Source: Planctomycetaceae bacterium (lineage in GTDB: Bacteria; Planctomycetota; Planctomycetia; Planctomycetales; Planctomycetaceae). From it: a DNA stretch of 7,838 bases. Of this stretch, positions 1 to 6,876 are shown one piece after another (the first letter of the stretch is position 1; every line of letters starts with the position of its first letter). Below the pieces are notes generated by a model. The model searched no databases and was not told where the DNA came from. It was given only the letters and a program-made list of their open reading frames with translations. Where the stretch lies: the NCBI GenBank assembly GCA_029259875.1, contig JAJDEK010000254.1, positions 1-7,838 of the forward strand, given 5' to 3'. The position numbers and the translations under genes were made by a program.

Positions 1-1
1 A

Positions 2-1435
2 TTCTGTTCTGTCGAACAATTGTCTGCTGCCCCCAAACAGAAAAATGTCCTGGTGATCGTTGTCGATGATCAGGGCTTTCAAGCCGGTTGCTACGGAAAC
101 AAAGTCATTAAGACTCCCGGCATTGATATGCTAGCCGCTTCGGGAACCCGGTTTACCCGCGCCCATTGTACGACGGCCAGTTGCTCTGCCAGTCGTTCAG
201 TCATCATGACTGGCTTATATAACCACGCCACCGGGCATTACGGCCACGCACATGGTTATAATCACTTCAGTACTTATGCCACTGTCAAATCACTGCCAAT
301 CCTACTTGAAGAAGCTGGCTACCGAACATGCTCCATCGGAAAATATCATCTGGCTCCAAAATACGTTTATGAATTCCAGGAATACCGTAATAAAGGTGTG
401 CAGGGAAATCGTAACTCGGCAGTCATGGCAGCAAACGCAAAAGAGTGGATCACTGAAAAAGACGACCGACCTTTCTTCCTCTATTACTGCAGTAGCGATC
501 CCCATCGTGGAGGCGGTCGTGATGGTTACTCCAACTTCAATGGCAACCCGAATCACTACCCCGGCGTGACTCCCATAAAATACAAACCAGAACAGATTCA
601 GGTACCGCCTTGGCTACCTAACCACCAGGAAGTCAAAGAGGAATTGGCTGAATATTATCAAGCGATTTCCCGCCTCGATCAAGGTGTAGTCTCTCTGATT
701 AATACATTAAAAGAGACTGGACATTGGGAAGATACGCTCGTCATGTTCCTCAGCGATAATGGTCCTCCGTTTCCTGGAGCAAAGACGAATCTTTATCAAC
801 CCGGCATGAACCTGCCATTGATTGTCCGCGATCCCTCTCAGCCCAAACAGGGAATCACAACTGATGCGATGGTCTCTTGGGCTGATTTGACACCCACGAT
901 TCTCGACTATTGCAATGTGACACCCAAACCAGTTCCCCGGCTTCGCACCGTGGAAAATAATGGCAAACGAGTTCAGGGAAAAGGGAAAGCGGTCCCTTAC
1001 CAATTCCACGGACGCTCCTTCCTGAGTACACTTGGGAAAGAACACGCACCCAACTTCGACGAAAATTATGCCTCGCATACCTTTCATGAAATCACGATGT
1101 ACTATCCAATGCGGGTCATGTTGAGTGGTAAATATAAATACATTTTCAACATTGCCCATGAACTACCCTACCCCTTCGCATCCGATTTATATCGGTCTCC
1201 CACTTGGCAGGGGGTTTTAAAACGGGGTGACAAAATGTTCGGGCAACGAACGGTTTACTCCTATATTCATCGTCCCAAACACGAACTTTTTGATATCGTC
1301 GCTGATCCATATGAATCGACAAATCTCGCATTTGAGCCTGAGCACCAAGAAACGCTGACCAAAATGCAGGAAAAGCTGAAAACGTGGCAGAAAAAAACCA
1401 AAGACCCTTGGTTTCTGAAGTGGGAATATGAATGA
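2..1435 (+). CDS. Secreted sulfatase, N-sulfoglucosamine sulfohydrolase (SGSH)-like, 5'-truncated by the window edge
   Basis: Likely hydrolyses sulfate esters or N-sulfates on sulfated polysaccharides outside the cytoplasm. The frame is open to the left edge (from base 2). The TTG at 20 is the first possible start in the window but is probably internal, because the residues around it (FCSVEQLSA, then APKQ) resemble the end of a signal peptide. Visible: the DD metal-ligand pair after NVLVIVV (about 44-73), the sulfatase signature CSASR at 182-196 whose Cys would become formylglycine, a DPHR segment near 500, and SDNG at about 752-763 followed by [14 protein letters not shown]. That last stretch closely resembles the SDNG-PFP-TNLYWPG region of animal SGSH. 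About 477 residues are visible; human SGSH has 502, so only a leader is missing. The class (formylglycine sulfatase) is certain. SGSH-like specificity is family inference, and the real substrate is unknown. No sulfatase-maturing enzyme gene lies in the window. Confidence 0.93.
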   Translation, partial: FCSVEQLSAAPKQKNVLVIVVDDQGFQAGCYGNKVIKTPGIDMLAASGTRFTRAHCTTASCSASRSVIMTGLYNHATGHYGHAHGYNHFSTYATVKSLPILLEEAGYRTCSIGKYHLAPKYVYEFQEYRNKGVQGNRNSAVMAANAKEWITEKDDRPFFLYYCSSDPHRGGGRDGYSNFNGNPNHYPGVTPIKYKPEQIQVPPWLPNHQEVKEELAEYYQAISRLDQGVVSLINTLKETGHWEDTLVMFLSDNGPPFPGAKTNLYQPGMNLPLIVRDPSQPKQGITTDAMVSWADLTPTILDYCNVTPKPVPRLRTVENNGKRVQGKGKAVPYQFHGRSFLSTLGKEHAPNFDENYASHTFHEITMYYPMRVMLSGKYKYIFNIAHELPYPFASDLYRSPTWQGVLKRGDKMFGQRTVYSYIHRPKHELFDIVADPYESTNLAFEPEHQETLTKMQEKLKTWQKKTKDPWFLKWEYE

Positions 1436-1585
1436 TTACTCCCGAATTAGGGACTGATTCCGCGTTCTTCCCATTGAATTCAGGGAATTTAGTGAAAGTT
1501 ACTCGACGAAAGCGCTGATCCTGTCTATAATTCTGAGGATATGGTAACGGTATACCTTTACTATATTTAGGGCCTTTGAAAGTAA

Positions 1586-1612
1586 AATAAATGTCTTAAG
1601 CAGACATTTATT
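1586..1612. terminator. AT-rich 11-bp inverted repeat between sulfatase gene and tRNA; possible terminator
   Basis: Arms AATAAATGTCT (1586-1596) and AGACATTTATT (1602-1612) match perfectly around a 5-base loop, TAAGC. The stem has few G-C pairs and only a poor T-run follows, so it would be a weak intrinsic terminator. It lies about 150 bases after the sulfatase stop and just before the tRNA promoter region. It could end sulfatase transcription, insulate the tRNA, or be a protein-binding palindrome. The repeat is seen directly; the role is inference. Confidence 0.4.
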
Positions 1613-1628
1613 CGATCTTATTCTGCTC

Positions 1629-1641
1629 TTGGCAATATAAA
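1629..1641 (+). promoter_or_regulatory. Candidate promoter elements for the initiator tRNA gene
   Basis: TATAAA at 1636-1641 matches the sigma-70 -10 consensus at five of six bases and would start transcription about 20 bases before the mature tRNA. No convincing -35 lies at normal spacing; TTCGAT at 1611-1616 is 19 bases upstream. Alternatively, TTGGCA at 1629-1634 is a near-consensus -35, but the -10 it would pair with (TACAGG, 1652-1657) is poor. The first reading is preferred, with low confidence. Confidence 0.35.
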
Positions 1642-1643
1642 AC

Positions 1644-1659
1644 ATCCTGATTACAGGAT
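1644..1659 (+). repeat. Small perfect hairpin in the tRNA 5' leader
   Basis: ATCCTG (1644-1649) and CAGGAT (1654-1659) pair perfectly around the loop ATTA, ending six bases before the first tRNA nucleotide. If transcription starts near 1648 the hairpin would be incomplete in RNA and act, if at all, as DNA. If it starts earlier, it would form a leader hairpin next to the RNase P site. No function can be claimed. Confidence 0.4.
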
Positions 1660-1665
1660 CCATAG

Positions 1666-1739
<74 letters not shown>

Positions 1740-1742
1740 CTT

Positions 1743-1786
1743 AAAAATCTCCTGATGTAGCATGGTCCTACATCAGGAGATTTTTT
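1743..1786. terminator. Strong bidirectional intrinsic terminator shared by tRNA-fMet and the beta-propeller gene
   Basis: A perfect 18-bp inverted repeat (1743-1760 and 1768-1785) surrounds the loop CATGGTC. The core is TCTCCTGATGTAG, and the outer pairs are A-runs facing T-runs. Reading +, it begins three bases after the tRNA and ends in six T. Reading -, it follows the beta-propeller stop by about 60 bases and ends in five T. It can therefore end transcription from both sides. Confidence 0.9.
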
Positions 1787-1798
1787 ATGCCCACGTAG

Positions 1799-1831
1799 AA
1801 ACTAATACCATTCCAGGCAAAATGGTAGTTT
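1799..1831 (-). repeat. Second hairpin just after the beta-propeller stop codon
   Basis: TACCATT (1806-1812) pairs with AATGGTA (1821-1827) around an 8-base loop. Beyond a three-base bulge, AAAC (1799-1802) pairs with GTTT (1828-1831). It starts about 12 bases past the stop on the - strand and has no good T-run. It may be an RNA 3'-end stabilising hairpin upstream of the strong terminator. Confidence 0.4.
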
Positions 1832-1843
1832 AGAGCACATTGA

Positions 1844-2836
1844 TTATTTCCAGGTGTTTTCTTTAATTGGCTTGCCGTTGGTGGTCAGGATTTGAAAATG
1901 ATGAAAGCCGGCCTTCATGCCTGAGTAACGCCAGACCACTTTCTTATCGCGGGTGACTTCAAACAATTTTACCTGATCGCCCTTGGCGTGATAGCTGGAA
2001 ATCACTGTGTTGCCATTTGGTAATCTCTGGGCTCCACAGGCGTCATTAAATAACTTCTCTCCCAGATCTGCATTCGTCACACTCCAGACGATTTTACCAT
2101 CTGCATCCGTCTCGATGATACGATTCCCGTTTGTGCAAGCGATCAGCGTGTTTCCATTTTTCAAACGGATCGCTGTAAAGGGCCAGTCTCGTTTATCGCG
2201 ACCTCGTTCGTCTGTCGCGATTGTTTGAACCACCTCACCAGTGTCTGGTTTGTATTCCTTAACTGCAAAGTCAAATAAGTGTGGCGCGATGTAGTTTCCA
2301 TTCGGTAAAACGCGCAGCATCCGGGTTTGCATATGCGCGTTTTGTTTCTGACATTGTAGAGGAGTTGTCTTGAGAACATCTCCATTACGATTGATGACAA
2401 CAGCACGCGGCTGCGGCCCCAACTCAGCAACAAGAAACGTTCCATCTGGCAAGAGTTGCACCGTGCTCGTTTCTTTTTGGCGACCTTTGTACTGAAAAAT
2501 AATCTTCTTCGTTTTGCGATCGACTTCGACTACTCCACCGTTAGGAAAACCCTTAGTTCCATACAATGCCAGCAATACATTGCCGTTTGGTAGAACCCAC
2601 CCATCACTCGCTGGCATGTTGAATTTCCATTCTACTGTCCCATCTTCACCAACAATGACTGCTTTATTGGCTTTGCCAACACCAAGAAACGAATGCTTGA
2701 TCGTGGCATCATCGCCGGCGTACACCCTTGAAGCCAATGCAATACACAACACTGACGAAAGAGTTAACAACAGCAAGAGACCTAACAGAGACAAATGGCT
2801 TGGCTGATTGGATTGAGTGACGATTCGTTTTTGCAT
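1844..2836 (-). CDS. Secreted beta-propeller repeat protein (PQQ-like/arylsulfotransferase-like fold), function unknown
   Basis: A predicted 330-residue exported protein. The ATG at 2836 is chosen because AGGAG sits 10 bases upstream (2847-2851). The in-frame ATG at 2857 and TTG at 2860 would place that site inside the gene. Residues 1-40 form a Sec signal peptide with a hydrophobic core (about 15-35) and a likely cut after VYA. The rest is repetitive: the turn motif L-P/K-N/D-G-N/T recurs at residues 82, 129, 177, 225 and 272, a period of 47-48, with strands such as GTVEWKF, GKIVWSV and KKVVWRY between. A degenerate sixth copy lies near 317. This is a beta-propeller pattern like that of PQQ-like and arylsulfotransferase-like proteins. 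No catalytic residues are recognisable, so it could be a binding or scaffold protein. It is a single gene with terminator hairpins downstream. Confidence 0.88.
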   Translation of the reverse strand: MQKRIVTQSNQPSHLSLLGLLLLLTLSSVLCIALASRVYAGDDATIKHSFLGVGKANKAVIVGEDGTVEWKFNMPASDGWVLPNGNVLLALYGTKGFPNGGVVEVDRKTKKIIFQYKGRQKETSTVQLLPDGTFLVAELGPQPRAVVINRNGDVLKTTPLQCQKQNAHMQTRMLRVLPNGNYIAPHLFDFAVKEYKPDTGEVVQTIATDERGRDKRDWPFTAIRLKNGNTLIACTNGNRIIETDADGKIVWSVTNADLGEKLFNDACGAQRLPNGNTVISSYHAKGDQVKLFEVTRDKKVVWRYSGMKAGFHHFQILTTNGKPIKENTWK

Positions 2837-2846
2837 GAATTTCGAG

Positions 2847-2851
2847 CTCCT
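2847..2851 (-). promoter_or_regulatory. Ribosome binding site that decides the beta-propeller start
   Basis: Reads AGGAG on the - strand, 10 bases before the ATG at 2836. The two upstream in-frame starts (2857 and 2860) lack a comparable site, so the shorter protein is preferred. Confidence 0.7.
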
Positions 2852-2860
2852 ATTCATCAA

Positions 2861-3323
2861 TGGATAATCGTAGTTGAAATCCTAGTCTAACCGGAAACGA
2901 GACTGCAGGCGATGTAATCCACCAAATTGGTTACCACAATCGCAGTCATCGTATTGCCATTAGATCTGAAACTTCTTGTGCGAACTTAACATCAAGCCTG
3001 ATTACATTAAATTTATATCCCCTAAGAGCAATGAGAAAAACGGGTTATCGCCTGATTCCATTTTAGAGCTATCTCTGAATCTTCTTCTTCGATTTTCAGG
3101 TTTTTCCTATTTGAGAAGCCGTTCTGTAATCAGACTCACAGAACCGATTGTAGAAGATATCAATAATCCAGCTCGCAAATTATGTATGCATGCGCGAGTC
3201 TAATTCCTCTTTCTACCGAGAAATACGGTGACCATGAGGCTTCCCTCTGCGTGATGCCTTTAGAATTTTGCGTTACTCTGCAAGTCGGCAGGATGCACCG
3301 ATTACTAAAACAAGGAAGTGATA
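2861..3323. other. Gene-poor intergenic region between divergent genes
   Basis: About 460 bases hold no convincing gene. Short open frames on the + strand (2976-3203 and 3182-3376) lack a Shine-Dalgarno site and have no recognisable protein features. The region must hold promoters for the - strand propeller gene and the + strand lipoprotein gene, but no clear -35/-10 pair is visible. Seen directly: an 11-base palindrome ACCAAATTGGT at 2921-2931, about 85 bases upstream of the propeller start, and an inverted repeat GTTCTGT/ACAGAAC at 3121-3127/3138-3144 with a 10-base loop and no T-run. TAGAAT at 3262-3267 is a -10-like box about 55 bases before the lipoprotein start, without a good -35. Confidence 0.55.
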
Positions 3324-3584
3324 ATGAATCAAAAATGGTTGTATTATGGTTTGAGCGTATTACTAATGATTGCTAGCTGTGTAGTGGGGTGTGCGCATCC
3401 CTATGGCTCTCCTCCGGAAACATATTCTGAACCGTATTCGGATCCATCAGCGGGAAGAACGACGATCGATCCTGATTCGGGTGGTTCTGGTTCTTCGCAC
3501 GAAGCACCCTCTTATATACCGCAACCAGCCTATACACCACAGCCGACTCGTCGCTCGATGCCACAAGGATCAGGGGCGCGATAA
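3324..3584 (+). CDS. Small Pro/Ser-rich lipoprotein, hypothetical
   Basis: A predicted 86-residue protein with an N-terminal lipoprotein signal: MNQKWLYYG, a hydrophobic stretch (residues 10-22) and a lipobox-like VVGC with the candidate lipidated Cys at 23. Cys19 (IASC) is a second possible site. The mature part is short, low in complexity and rich in Pro, Ser, Tyr and Gly, with repeated PxPxY-type stretches (YIPQPAYTPQP), and ends in basic residues. AAGGA (3312-3316) lies 7 bases before the ATG and supports this start; the GTG at 3318 is inside the Shine-Dalgarno region. It is followed after 103 bases by the GT2 gene, which seems to have its own promoter. No family is recognised. It may be a cell-envelope attached peptide; no function can be assigned. 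Confidence 0.75.
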   Translation: MNQKWLYYGLSVLLMIASCVVGCAHPYGSPPETYSEPYSDPSAGRTTIDPDSGGSGSSHEAPSYIPQPAYTPQPTRRSMPQGSGAR

Positions 3585-3631
3585 TTCCAGGACGTTGATA
3601 ACACCTACATAAGCGAGCCTGAGATACCATT

Positions 3632-3660
3632 TTGACAGTGCTTTCATTGGCCACACCAAT
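3632..3660 (+). promoter_or_regulatory. Candidate sigma-70 promoter for the GT2/GT-C operon
   Basis: A perfect -35 box, TTGACA (3632-3637), is followed at 17-base spacing by ACCAAT (3655-3660), which matches the -10 consensus only at its last three bases. The predicted start near 3667 would give a roughly 20-base leader containing the AGGGAG ribosome site at 3675-3680. The position is ideal but the -10 is weak, so it may be low-strength or activated. Confidence 0.45.
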
Positions 3661-3687
3661 AGTACGACTACCGAAGGGAGACAAAAT

Positions 3688-4488
3688 ATGTTAAATAAAG
3701 CATTGTTTTCATACGGAGACGCTGCCTTGGTATCTGATCCTGTTCTATCCACTGCCGACAACCTGAATGAGACGGATTTCACCGATCTATCAAATGTCAC
3801 GGTGATCATTCCCGCTCTGAACGAAGAATTGTCCTTGCCTTTAGTTCTGGGTGACCTGCCGGATGTGGGTGAGGTGATTGTCGTTGATAACGGATCGACA
3901 GACCGAACGGCGCAAATCGCTGCCGATTGTGGTGCCACTGTCTGTAGCGAACCTCAACGTGGCTATGGCGCAGCCTGCTTACGCGGCCTGGAAACAGTTC
4001 GACAATCAATCGAGTCTGGTCAACAGGCTCCACAAGCCATCGTTTTTGTAGACGCCGATTTTAGTGATCATCCTAACCTGCTCCCCCTACTCGTGACACC
4101 AATTCTGAATGACGAAGCCGACTTTGTGCTGGGCTCGCGGTTACTTGGTGTAAGAGAGCCCGGGGCAATGCCACCCCAGAGTGTCTATGGCAATAAACTA
4201 GCGTGTTTATTGATGCGAACTTTCTTCGGAAGTAGATATACCGACTTGGGACCGTTTCGCGCAATCAACTACCAAGCATTACTCGACCTGAAAATGATCG
4301 ACGACAATTTTGGATGGACCGTTGAAATGCAAATCAAAGCGACCCGCGCGCATCTCAGAACACGTGAGATCCCAGTTCCTTATCGACGTCGCATCGGAAA
4401 CAGTAAGATTAGCGGAACTCTTTCCGGCACAGTGAAAGCAGGCTCAAAAATTCTCTACTTAATTGGAAAGTACGGGTTGAAACGTTGA
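3688..4488 (+). CDS. GT2-family glycosyltransferase, polyprenyl-phosphate sugar synthase-like
   Basis: A soluble GT-A fold glycosyltransferase of 266 residues, likely moving a sugar from a nucleotide sugar to a lipid-phosphate or similar acceptor at the cytoplasmic face. Visible motifs: VIIPALNEE (about 39-47), IVVDNGSTD (64-72) for nucleotide binding, VDADFSDHP (121-129) containing a DxD-type metal site, VLGSR (147-151), DLGPFRA (186-192), the acceptor-side GWTVEM (209-214), and the basic YRRRIGNSKISGT (232-244) seen in DPM-synthase-like members. About 35 residues precede the domain, and there is no C-terminal membrane segment. The start is supported by AGGGAG 7 bases upstream. The stop overlaps the start of the GT-C gene, so the two are cotranscribed and probably coupled. 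The family is sure; the donor sugar and acceptor are not known. A polyprenyl phosphate acceptor is inferred from the neighbour. Confidence 0.92.
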   Translation: MLNKALFSYGDAALVSDPVLSTADNLNETDFTDLSNVTVIIPALNEELSLPLVLGDLPDVGEVIVVDNGSTDRTAQIAADCGATVCSEPQRGYGAACLRGLETVRQSIESGQQAPQAIVFVDADFSDHPNLLPLLVTPILNDEADFVLGSRLLGVREPGAMPPQSVYGNKLACLLMRTFFGSRYTDLGPFRAINYQALLDLKMIDDNFGWTVEMQIKATRAHLRTREIPVPYRRRIGNSKISGTLSGTVKAGSKILYLIGKYGLKR

Positions 4489-6272
4489 ACGATGACGAGA
4501 GTCAACGAACGACATACGTTAGGGAACAGCGCAATGTGTTCGTGTTGGTTGCCTGCGGAATACTGTTGTGGTTGATTTATTCACTCGTGGCCTGGCTGAG
4601 TGGAAGATTCTCCTACCAGGCACCTGGAGCCACAAGGCCGATCATTGAAGTACTCTGTTTGTTCGCTGCCGCATTTGCCATTTATCTGATTGCGATACGT
4701 GTGGCGATTCGAGCGGGACAGCATCGCCAGTTATTACCCGTGATTGGTCTGCTTGCGTTCAGCATGCGACTACTGCTGCTCTTTTCTGAACCAATTCAAG
4801 AAGTTGACATCTATCGCTACATGTGGGACGGTCAGGCCACGATTCACGGCGTCAGTCCGTTTCGATACAGTCCGTTACAAGTTCTAAATAGTTCAGCAAA
4901 TCAGTCATTTCCACCGGATCTATCACAACTTGTTGCAGCCAGAGATTCATCACCGGCAATTCAGACTATCCTGAATCGAGTTCACTTTGCCGAATTATCA
5001 ACGGTGTACCCGCCTGTCAGCCAAGCTGTATTTGCGCTCGCCGCCCTGACAACCCCCTCTAATAGTGATCTATCAACTCACCTGACTGTGATGAAGGCTT
5101 GGATTGTGGCCTTTGATATGACCACAATTTGGCTGTTGATCCTGATCCTTAGATTTACCGCAAAACCAGTCGGCTGGTCGGTGGTGTATGCTTGGTGTCC
5201 GCTGGTACTAAAGGAATTCGCCAACAGCGGACATCTGGATTCGATCGCTGTCTGCCTCACAACGCTCGCTGTCTACTTGATGCTGCGCGCTTTTTTTGGT
5301 TCTGTGGATCAGAAGTCTGGAATCAACGATTCGAAACAGACATCCTTGATGTGGGGTATGGCTGCATCCATTTTCCTTGCTCTGGCAGTGGGAGCAAAAC
5401 TGTATCCCGTCATACTATCGCCACTGTTGATTCTTGTATCCATGCACAGGCTAGGTTGGTCACGGGCAACATTAGTGGCATTTGTATTTCTACTGGTCTC
5501 GGCTGGTGTGTGCTGGCCGATGGTCACGCAGCGCGCCTCTGATTCGGCACTTTTAGATCATGTTGATCGTCATCCTCTTAATACACAATTTTTAATGCCA
5601 CCAATCCCTCCCACTACGACTTCTTTTGAAAACATCAAAGAGGAGCCGCATGCGCACGGCGAAGGACTCACGACGTTTCTGTCGCGCTGGAAAATGAACG
5701 ACTTCCTCTTTTTATTGGTGAGCGAGAATCTGAGTCCCATGTCAGAAGTTCCCGCTTCTCAACATCCGTGGTTCATTGTGACATCAGAAAACTGGCGACA
5801 AGCGATTGTAAAGCGACTGGCAGTCTTGACCCATGTCAGGCAAGAACAGATTCCTTTTGTATTGGCACGCACGTTTACAGCAATTGTGTTTTTGGTACTT
5901 GCGAGTTGCTTCTGTTGGCGCGCTATCAGAACAGATGAAGTAACACGATTCTTGGAAGCAATTTTCTTGACTCTTGCCTGGTTCTGGCTGCTACTCCCAA
6001 CACAAAACCCATGGTACTGGACTTGGGCAGTCCCCTTTCTTCCGTTTGCCTGCAACCGGACATGGCTGGCAGTGAGCGGCTTGACTCTGTTGTATTACCT
6101 GCGTTTCTGGCTGGGATATCATTGGCCAGACCCACCAATGCCTTTTACCACCTATTCAGGAGAACATTTTTTTGACTTTGTCGTGACTTGGATTGAGTTC
6201 GGCCCCTGGTTTGTATGGCTGGCGATTAGTTGGGCAATGAAAAGACGACATGAGCATGAGCAGAAAATTTGA
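4485..6272 (+). CDS. Multi-pass membrane glycosyltransferase, GT-C fold (GT87/mannosyltransferase-like)
   Basis: A 595-residue polytopic protein with about a dozen hydrophobic segments. It probably transfers a sugar from a polyprenyl-phosphate donor on the outer face of the cytoplasmic membrane. GT-C hallmarks: the first outside loop has EPIQEVDIYRYMWDG (residues 102-116) with acidic E106/D108, followed by SPFRYSP. TVYPPVSQ lies at 173-180, CPLVLKEFANSGHLDS at 238-253, AKLYP at 304-308, and QNPWYWTW at 507-514. A large hydrophilic loop spans about 350-455. The TTG at 4485 shares the bases TTGA with the GT2 stop, implying translational coupling, but it lacks a close Shine-Dalgarno site. A GTG at 4536, with AGGGA 10 bases upstream, is an alternative start that loses 17 residues and keeps all membrane segments. 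The sugar and acceptor are unknown. It ends 16 bases from the convergent sigma gene. Confidence 0.88.
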   Translation: MNDDESQRTTYVREQRNVFVLVACGILLWLIYSLVAWLSGRFSYQAPGATRPIIEVLCLFAAAFAIYLIAIRVAIRAGQHRQLLPVIGLLAFSMRLLLLFSEPIQEVDIYRYMWDGQATIHGVSPFRYSPLQVLNSSANQSFPPDLSQLVAARDSSPAIQTILNRVHFAELSTVYPPVSQAVFALAALTTPSNSDLSTHLTVMKAWIVAFDMTTIWLLILILRFTAKPVGWSVVYAWCPLVLKEFANSGHLDSIAVCLTTLAVYLMLRAFFGSVDQKSGINDSKQTSLMWGMAASIFLALAVGAKLYPVILSPLLILVSMHRLGWSRATLVAFVFLLVSAGVCWPMVTQRASDSALLDHVDRHPLNTQFLMPPIPPTTTSFENIKEEPHAHGEGLTTFLSRWKMNDFLFLLVSENLSPMSEVPASQHPWFIVTSENWRQAIVKRLAVLTHVRQEQIPFVLARTFTAIVFLVLASCFCWRAIRTDEVTRFLEAIFLTLAWFWLLLPTQNPWYWTWAVPFLPFACNRTWLAVSGLTLLYYLRFWLGYHWPDPPMPFTTYSGEHFFDFVVTWIEFGPWFVWLAISWAMKRRHEHEQKI

Positions 6273-6288
6273 GTGCAATCAGAGAACT

Positions 6289-6876
6289 TCAGAATCCCTC
6301 ATCTGCATGCATATGAGAACTAACACAATGAGCCAGGTGTAAGCGGGCTCTATGTAGGCGCACCCAAAAGTTTGATTGCGTGATGTCCAGCTCAGCACAC
6401 ACCTCTTCGGTACTCATTCCTTCCATCACACTCAGCACAAAGGCATCTGCCTGATTGTCAGGTATGTGCGAAAGACATTCGCGTACGACTTGCCACAGTT
6501 CCGCGCTCTCTAATTGGCGCCCTGATTCGACGGCCCATCTATTAGCCCCTTGACGCCAGAACCCCGATTCATCGAACAGCCGATTTTCGAGTTCAGCTTC
6601 ACTATCATCGGCTACCTGTTTCAGACGGGATCGGGAACGAATATAATCAATCACCTTGCGTTTGAGGATGCCCAGTAACCAGGCGCGCTGAGAACCTAAG
6701 CCCTGAAACTGACTGTGATGCTTAATACCTGCAAGAAATGTTTCCTGTAGACTTTCTTCAGCAGCGTTTGCATCTCTCAAACGAGAGAGTGCATACCGAT
6801 AGAGGTAATCACTGTAGGCATCGACCCACTCTGACGGATCGAGTTTCTGTTTGCAGTCTATCACCGATTCCTCCAT
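6289..6876 (-). CDS. ECF-type RNA polymerase sigma factor (sigma-70 family)
   Basis: A predicted 195-residue group 4 sigma factor. Region 2 spans about 18-82 (DYLYRYALSRLRDANAAEE, then AWLLGILKRKVIDYIR, the core-binding and -10 contact part). A linker (about 83-122) has LFDESGFW and W114. Region 4 spans about 125-184, with the helix-turn-helix TEEVCAELDITQSNFWVRLHRAR. The FDE-GxW linker and the N-x-x-V-x-L-H-R-A-R end resemble the subgroup once catalogued as TIGR02943; this is from memory and not checked. The start is well supported: GAGGTGA (6886-6892) lies 9 bases upstream of the ATG. Members of this group often have a zinc-finger anti-sigma gene directly downstream. Here the next gene is the convergent GT-C, so none is adjacent on that side. 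Its regulon is unknown; the divergent DUF547 gene is a candidate. Confidence 0.94.
   Translation of the reverse strand: MEESVIDCKQKLDPSEWVDAYSDYLYRYALSRLRDANAAEESLQETFLAGIKHHSQFQGLGSQRAWLLGILKRKVIDYIRSRSRLKQVADDSEAELENRLFDESGFWRQGANRWAVESGRQLESAELWQVVRECLSHIPDNQADAFVLSVMEGMSTEEVCAELDITQSNFWVRLHRARLHLAHCVSSHMHADEGF

Noticed and set aside
707..1159. 150-codon open frame antisense to the sulfatase gene
   Set aside because: It lies opposite conserved sulfatase motifs; the protein is composition-driven and has no family features.
2837..2860. Longer N-terminus for the propeller protein (starts at 2857 or 2860)
   Set aside because: The only good Shine-Dalgarno site (2847-2851) lies inside this extension and points to the ATG at 2836.
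2976..3203. 75-codon open frame on the + strand in the gene-poor region
   Set aside because: It starts with a non-ATG codon, has no Shine-Dalgarno site and encodes no recognisable signal, membrane segment or motif.
3182..3376. 64-codon open frame starting at an ATG before the lipoprotein gene
   Set aside because: It lacks a ribosome site and overlaps the well-supported start and signal peptide of the lipoprotein gene in another frame.
5192..5542. 116-codon + strand open frame within the GT-C gene
   Set aside because: It is an out-of-frame shadow within strongly supported GT-C membrane segments and motifs.
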